A DNA stretch of 7,379 nt. It comes from Nitrososphaerota archaeon (GTDB lineage: Archaea; Thermoproteota; Nitrososphaeria; Nitrososphaerales; Gagatemarchaeaceae). The stretch spans positions 1 to 7,379 of the forward strand of contig JACQFO010000117.1 in the NCBI GenBank assembly GCA_016200025.1, given 5' to 3'. Shown here piece by piece: positions 4,609 through 7,379 of the stretch. Position 1 is the first letter of the stretch. Every line of letters starts with the position of its first letter. The notes under the pieces were generated by a model. It did no database searches, was not told where the DNA came from, and saw only the letters and a list, made by a program, of their open reading frames with translations. The position numbers and the translations under genes were made by a program.

Positions 4609-7379
4609 TTGACCCTGGATTCCTCCTTCGGGTCGCTCGCGCCCTCCGTGAGGAGCCTTCTCTCAGAGGCAGGGATAGTCGAGCCGACGCCTCCTCAGGT
4701 CCAAGCCTGGCCCCTGATTGCCAGGGGGGAGGATGCGCTCATCGTGGCCCCGACTGGGTCGGGCAAGACGGAAGCGGCCATCCTGCCGTTGCTTAGCAGG
4801 TTGGTCTCCGAAGTGAGCGGGGAAGGGATTTCGCTGCTGTACATCACTCCGATGAGGGCGCTCAACAGAGACATGCTGAAGCGCCTACAGCTTTGGTGCG
4901 CGAAGCTGGGGCTCTCAGTGGACATCAGGCACGGCGACACGCCTCAGGCGCAGAGGACGAGGCAGTCGGCCCACCCTCAGGACGTCCTGGTCACGACGCC
5001 GGAGACCCTGCAGGCAGTCCTCCCCGGAAGGAGGATGAGGGAGAACCTTTCCCACCTGAAAGCGGTCGTTGTGGACGAGCTGCACAACCTGGTCGAAAGC
5101 AAACGAGGAGTCCAGCTCTGCGTCGGGCTTCAGAGGCTGAGGAAGGTCGCACCGACTTTCCAGCTAGTCGCCCTCTCGGCGACGGTGGGGACGCTCGAGG
5201 TGGCAGCAAGGTTCCTCTTCGGCGAAGGGAGGAGACAGATCGTGAAGGCAGAGACGCCGAAGGACTTCGCGTATGCGATCGAGTACCCCACTCCGGACCC
5301 GTCGGACCAGTCCGCGGCAAGGAAGACGTACTCGGCCCCAGACCTCGCGGCGCGGCTCGGGAGGATCAACGAGCTGATAGAAGCGCACAGCTCGACGCTG
5401 ATCTTCGTCAACAGCAGGACCCTCGCAGAGATGATAGGAGAGAAGCTCGCCAGGCTGAGGAAGGACGTCGGCGTGCATCACGGCTCGCTACCAAGGGAGG
5501 AGAGGGAGAGGACGGAGCAGGCGTTCAAGTCGGGAGAGCTGAAAGCGCTCGTTTGCACGAGCACGCTCGAGCTCGGGATTGACGTGGGCTCGGTCGACCT
5601 GGTGGTGCAATACATGTCGCCCAGGCAGGTCACGAGCCTTGTGCAGAGGGTCGGAAGGAGCGGGCACAGGCTCGGGAAGGTGTCGAAGGGAGTCTTGGTG
5701 ACAGTTTCAGCGGATGACATCATGGAATCTTCGTCGAGCATCCTCTCCGCGTCTCGGGGCGAGATTGAGCCCACTAGGCCCTACGCGAACTCGCTGGACG
5801 TCCTGGCCCACCAGGTGGCTGGATACCTCATGGATTTCGAGAGCATGGACGCGGGGAAGATGTTGGAGGAAGTCAGGAGGGCGGCCCCCTTCAGAGGTCT
5901 CGAGGACGATGCCTTCAGGAAGACCGTGTCCTACCTTGCGGAGTTGAGGAAGCTCGCGTTCGACGGGAGGACGGTCTCGAGGACCAGGCTCACGAGGGAG
6001 TATTACTACGAGAACCTGTCGATGATACCAGACGAGACCAGGTATCTCGTGATTGACGTGTCTTCGAACCAGTCGGTGGGCATACTCGGAGAGGAGTTCG
6101 TTCTTCTGAAGGCGAAGGTGGGCCTGCACATGGTCCTGAAGGGCAAGATCTGGCAGATCGAGCAGGTCGCCGACGACAGGAAGATCTACGTCACTCCGGT
6201 AGAGGATCCTTTGGCAGCAGTCCCGGGCTGGGACGGGGAGATGCTCCCAATCCCCTTCGACCTTGCGCGCAGGACCGGGAGGTTGAGGAGGGAGGTCTCG
6301 GAGGCGCTGGACGCGGGAGAGGCCGCGCTCGAGAAGGCCGTCTCAGAGATCCCAGGAGACGCGGCTGCCAGGGCTCTCGTCGTGGATCAGATAGCGGAGC
6401 ACAAGAAGATGGGAGCACCGGTGCCCTCTGACGAGCTAGTCCTGTTCGAGGGGTTTGGGAAGTACCTGATAGTACATCTGTGCTTTGGGGAGTCTGTCAA
6501 CAGGACCTTCGCCTACGTCTTCGAGGAGATTCTTTCACGCAGGGGGCTCGTTAGGGTCTGGTGGCTCGACGGGTACAGGCTCCTGATCGAACTGACTACA
6601 GACACCGAAGAGCTCGACCTGAATTCCCTGGCGAAAGAGCTGATGGGAATCAGCCCCGACGAGCTGGAGAGAACCTATGCCGTTGCAGCACAGCGCAACT
6701 TTCCGTTTCCGGCGAGGGTGAAGTACGTTGCCGAGAGGTTCGGGGCTCTGAAGAGGGGCAAGCTCATCGCGCACCCCAACCTGTGTTCCCTGCCGACGAG
6801 GTTCGAGAAGACTCCCATCTTCGACGAGGCGCTGCAGGAGACGGGCAGGGACCTCATAGACATGGCAAGGGGGAAGGAGATCCTGTCGATGGTGGCAGGC
6901 GGGATGATCAGCGTTCAGACCTTCCAGGCCCGGGAGAGGCCGACCCCGATCGCGTTCAGCCTGCTGTACAGGTACCTGGAGGTGCCAGAGGCAGTGGCCC
7001 CGGACTCGCTGGGCAAGTCGTCCTATCAAAGGATGAAGGCCAGCGTCTTCGGAACAGACGTCAGCCTGCTCTGCATGAAGTGCGGGACAGACCAAGGTTT
7101 GAGCACCGTGGGAGACCTGGTCGAGGAGCCGAAGTGCCTCTCATGCGGGTCCGGACTGCTGGCGCCGTTCTATTGGGGGACAGTGAAGGTCGCCGACCTG
7201 ATCAAGAAGCGGGAGGGAAGAGTTTCGCTCAACGAAGACGAGCGGGCCGAGCTTTCCAATGCGAGGAGGGCAGCGGACCTGGTGCTGTCCTACGGCAAGA
7301 AGGCGGTGGTGGCCCAGACGGTCTACGGGATTGGGCCCCAGACCGCGTCGAGGATTCTGGCCGAGATGCGCGACGACGA
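4609..7379 (+). CDS. lhr: Lhr-family ATP-dependent helicase (3' end outside window)
   Basis: The frame stays open from a TAA at 4579 to the window end: 923 codons from TTG 4609. SF2 motifs in order: TPPQ (27-30), Walker A APTGSGKT (47-54), TPMRAL (80-85), TTPETL (129-134), DELH box (156-159), SAT (190-192), IFVNSR (265-270), HHGS (290-293), TSTLELGID (317-325), and motif VI QRVGRSGHR (346-354). The Lhr-specific part follows: a winged-helix region (about 360-455), a domain-4-like part with GKIWQIE (512-518) and PGWDGE (539-544), FGESVNR (626-632), and two CxxC pairs (C822/C825, C843/C846) forming a likely zinc ribbon. The ending IGPQTASRILAEM is near the Lhr C-terminus, so perhaps 30-40 residues are missing. 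The TTG is preferred over GTG 4648 because it keeps the family's FxxLxPxV segment and fits the promoter spacing. Lhr enzymes are 3'-5' nucleic-acid translocases tied to repair or RNA work. This gene diverges from the SMC operon. DELH replaces the more usual DEIH or DEAH and should be neutral. Confidence 0.93.
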   Translation, partial: MTLDSSFGSLAPSVRSLLSEAGIVEPTPPQVQAWPLIARGEDALIVAPTGSGKTEAAILPLLSRLVSEVSGEGISLLYITPMRALNRDMLKRLQLWCAKLGLSVDIRHGDTPQAQRTRQSAHPQDVLVTTPETLQAVLPGRRMRENLSHLKAVVVDELHNLVESKRGVQLCVGLQRLRKVAPTFQLVALSATVGTLEVAARFLFGEGRRQIVKAETPKDFAYAIEYPTPDPSDQSAARKTYSAPDLAARLGRINELIEAHSSTLIFVNSRTLAEMIGEKLARLRKDVGVHHGSLPREERERTEQAFKSGELKALVCTSTLELGIDVGSVDLVVQYMSPRQVTSLVQRVGRSGHRLGKVSKGVLVTVSADDIMESSSSILSASRGEIEPTRPYANSLDVLAHQVAGYLMDFESMDAGKMLEEVRRAAPFRGLEDDAFRKTVSYLAELRKLAFDGRTVSRTRLTREYYYENLSMIPDETRYLVIDVSSNQSVGILGEEFVLLKAKVGLHMVLKGKIWQIEQVADDRKIYVTPVEDPLAAVPGWDGEMLPIPFDLARRTGRLRREVSEALDAGEAALEKAVSEIPGDAAARALVVDQIAEHKKMGAPVPSDELVLFEGFGKYLIVHLCFGESVNRTFAYVFEEILSRRGLVRVWWLDGYRLLIELTTDTEELDLNSLAKELMGISPDELERTYAVAAQRNFPFPARVKYVAERFGALKRGKLIAHPNLCSLPTRFEKTPIFDEALQETGRDLIDMARGKEILSMVAGGMISVQTFQARERPTPIAFSLLYRYLEVPEAVAPDSLGKSSYQRMKASVFGTDVSLLCMKCGTDQGLSTVGDLVEEPKCLSCGSGLLAPFYWGTVKVADLIKKREGRVSLNEDERAELSNARRAADLVLSYGKKAVVAQTVYGIGPQTASRILAEMRDD

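Noticed and set aside
4586..4612. Eight-codon ATG open frame whose TGA overlaps the TTG start of the helicase
   Set aside because: The predicted transcription start near 4607 lies after its ATG, so it would not be transcribed from the visible promoter.
4893..5582. A 229-codon plus-strand open frame inside the second helicase
   Set aside because: It is a shifted frame over conserved helicase motifs, with Arg/Gly/Glu-rich composition typical of a shadow frame.

Overview
The window looks like archaeal chromosomal DNA. It is GC-rich, with heavy use of AGG for arginine. The only AT-rich gap between genes carries archaeal BRE/TATA-like elements rather than -35/-10 boxes, and the flanking genes encode archaeal-type Lhr helicases. 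The coding style and gene types suggest a TACK-type archaeon, possibly of the Nitrososphaeria/Thaumarchaeota side, but nothing here fixes the taxonomy. There is no sign of mobile elements, RNA genes or CRISPR.

Layout: (1) 1-1187, plus strand: the C-terminal part of an Lhr-family superfamily 2 helicase whose start lies outside the window. (2) 1166-4516, minus strand: a tight three-gene operon, read leftward as SMC-like ATPase (678 aa), kleisin-like protein (252 aa), then KITE-type tandem winged-helix protein (185 aa). There is 1 nt between the first two genes and an ATGA overlap between the last two. (3) 4517-4608: a 92-bp divergent promoter region with one AT-rich core. (4) 4609-7379, plus strand: a second Lhr-family helicase, with its N-terminus present and its last few dozen residues cut off by the window end. 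The two helicases are paralogues with the same zinc-ribbon spacing. There is no non-coding stretch longer than 92 bp.

The most interesting item is the operon. Its ATPase is much shorter than a canonical SMC, and its C-terminal head reads like the eukaryotic Smc5/Smc6 branch rather than bacterial/archaeal SMC: a QSGGERSV signature, a DEF-D-hMDPKNRE Walker B/D-loop, and a QYLVITP segment where ordinary SMCs have a switch histidine. The third protein ends in a segment resembling the MAGE/Nse3 C-terminal motif (hydrophobic-x-GW-R-RAEVDEK, compared with FLWGPRA-x-x-E). The middle protein has ScpA-like kleisin ends. Together they look like a complete, minimal archaeal Smc5/6-like complex (ATPase, Nse4-like or ScpA-like kleisin, Nse3-like KITE), placed between two Lhr helicases. 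A shared role in DNA repair or chromosome maintenance is inferred from these families and the gene neighbourhood; the sequence does not demonstrate it.
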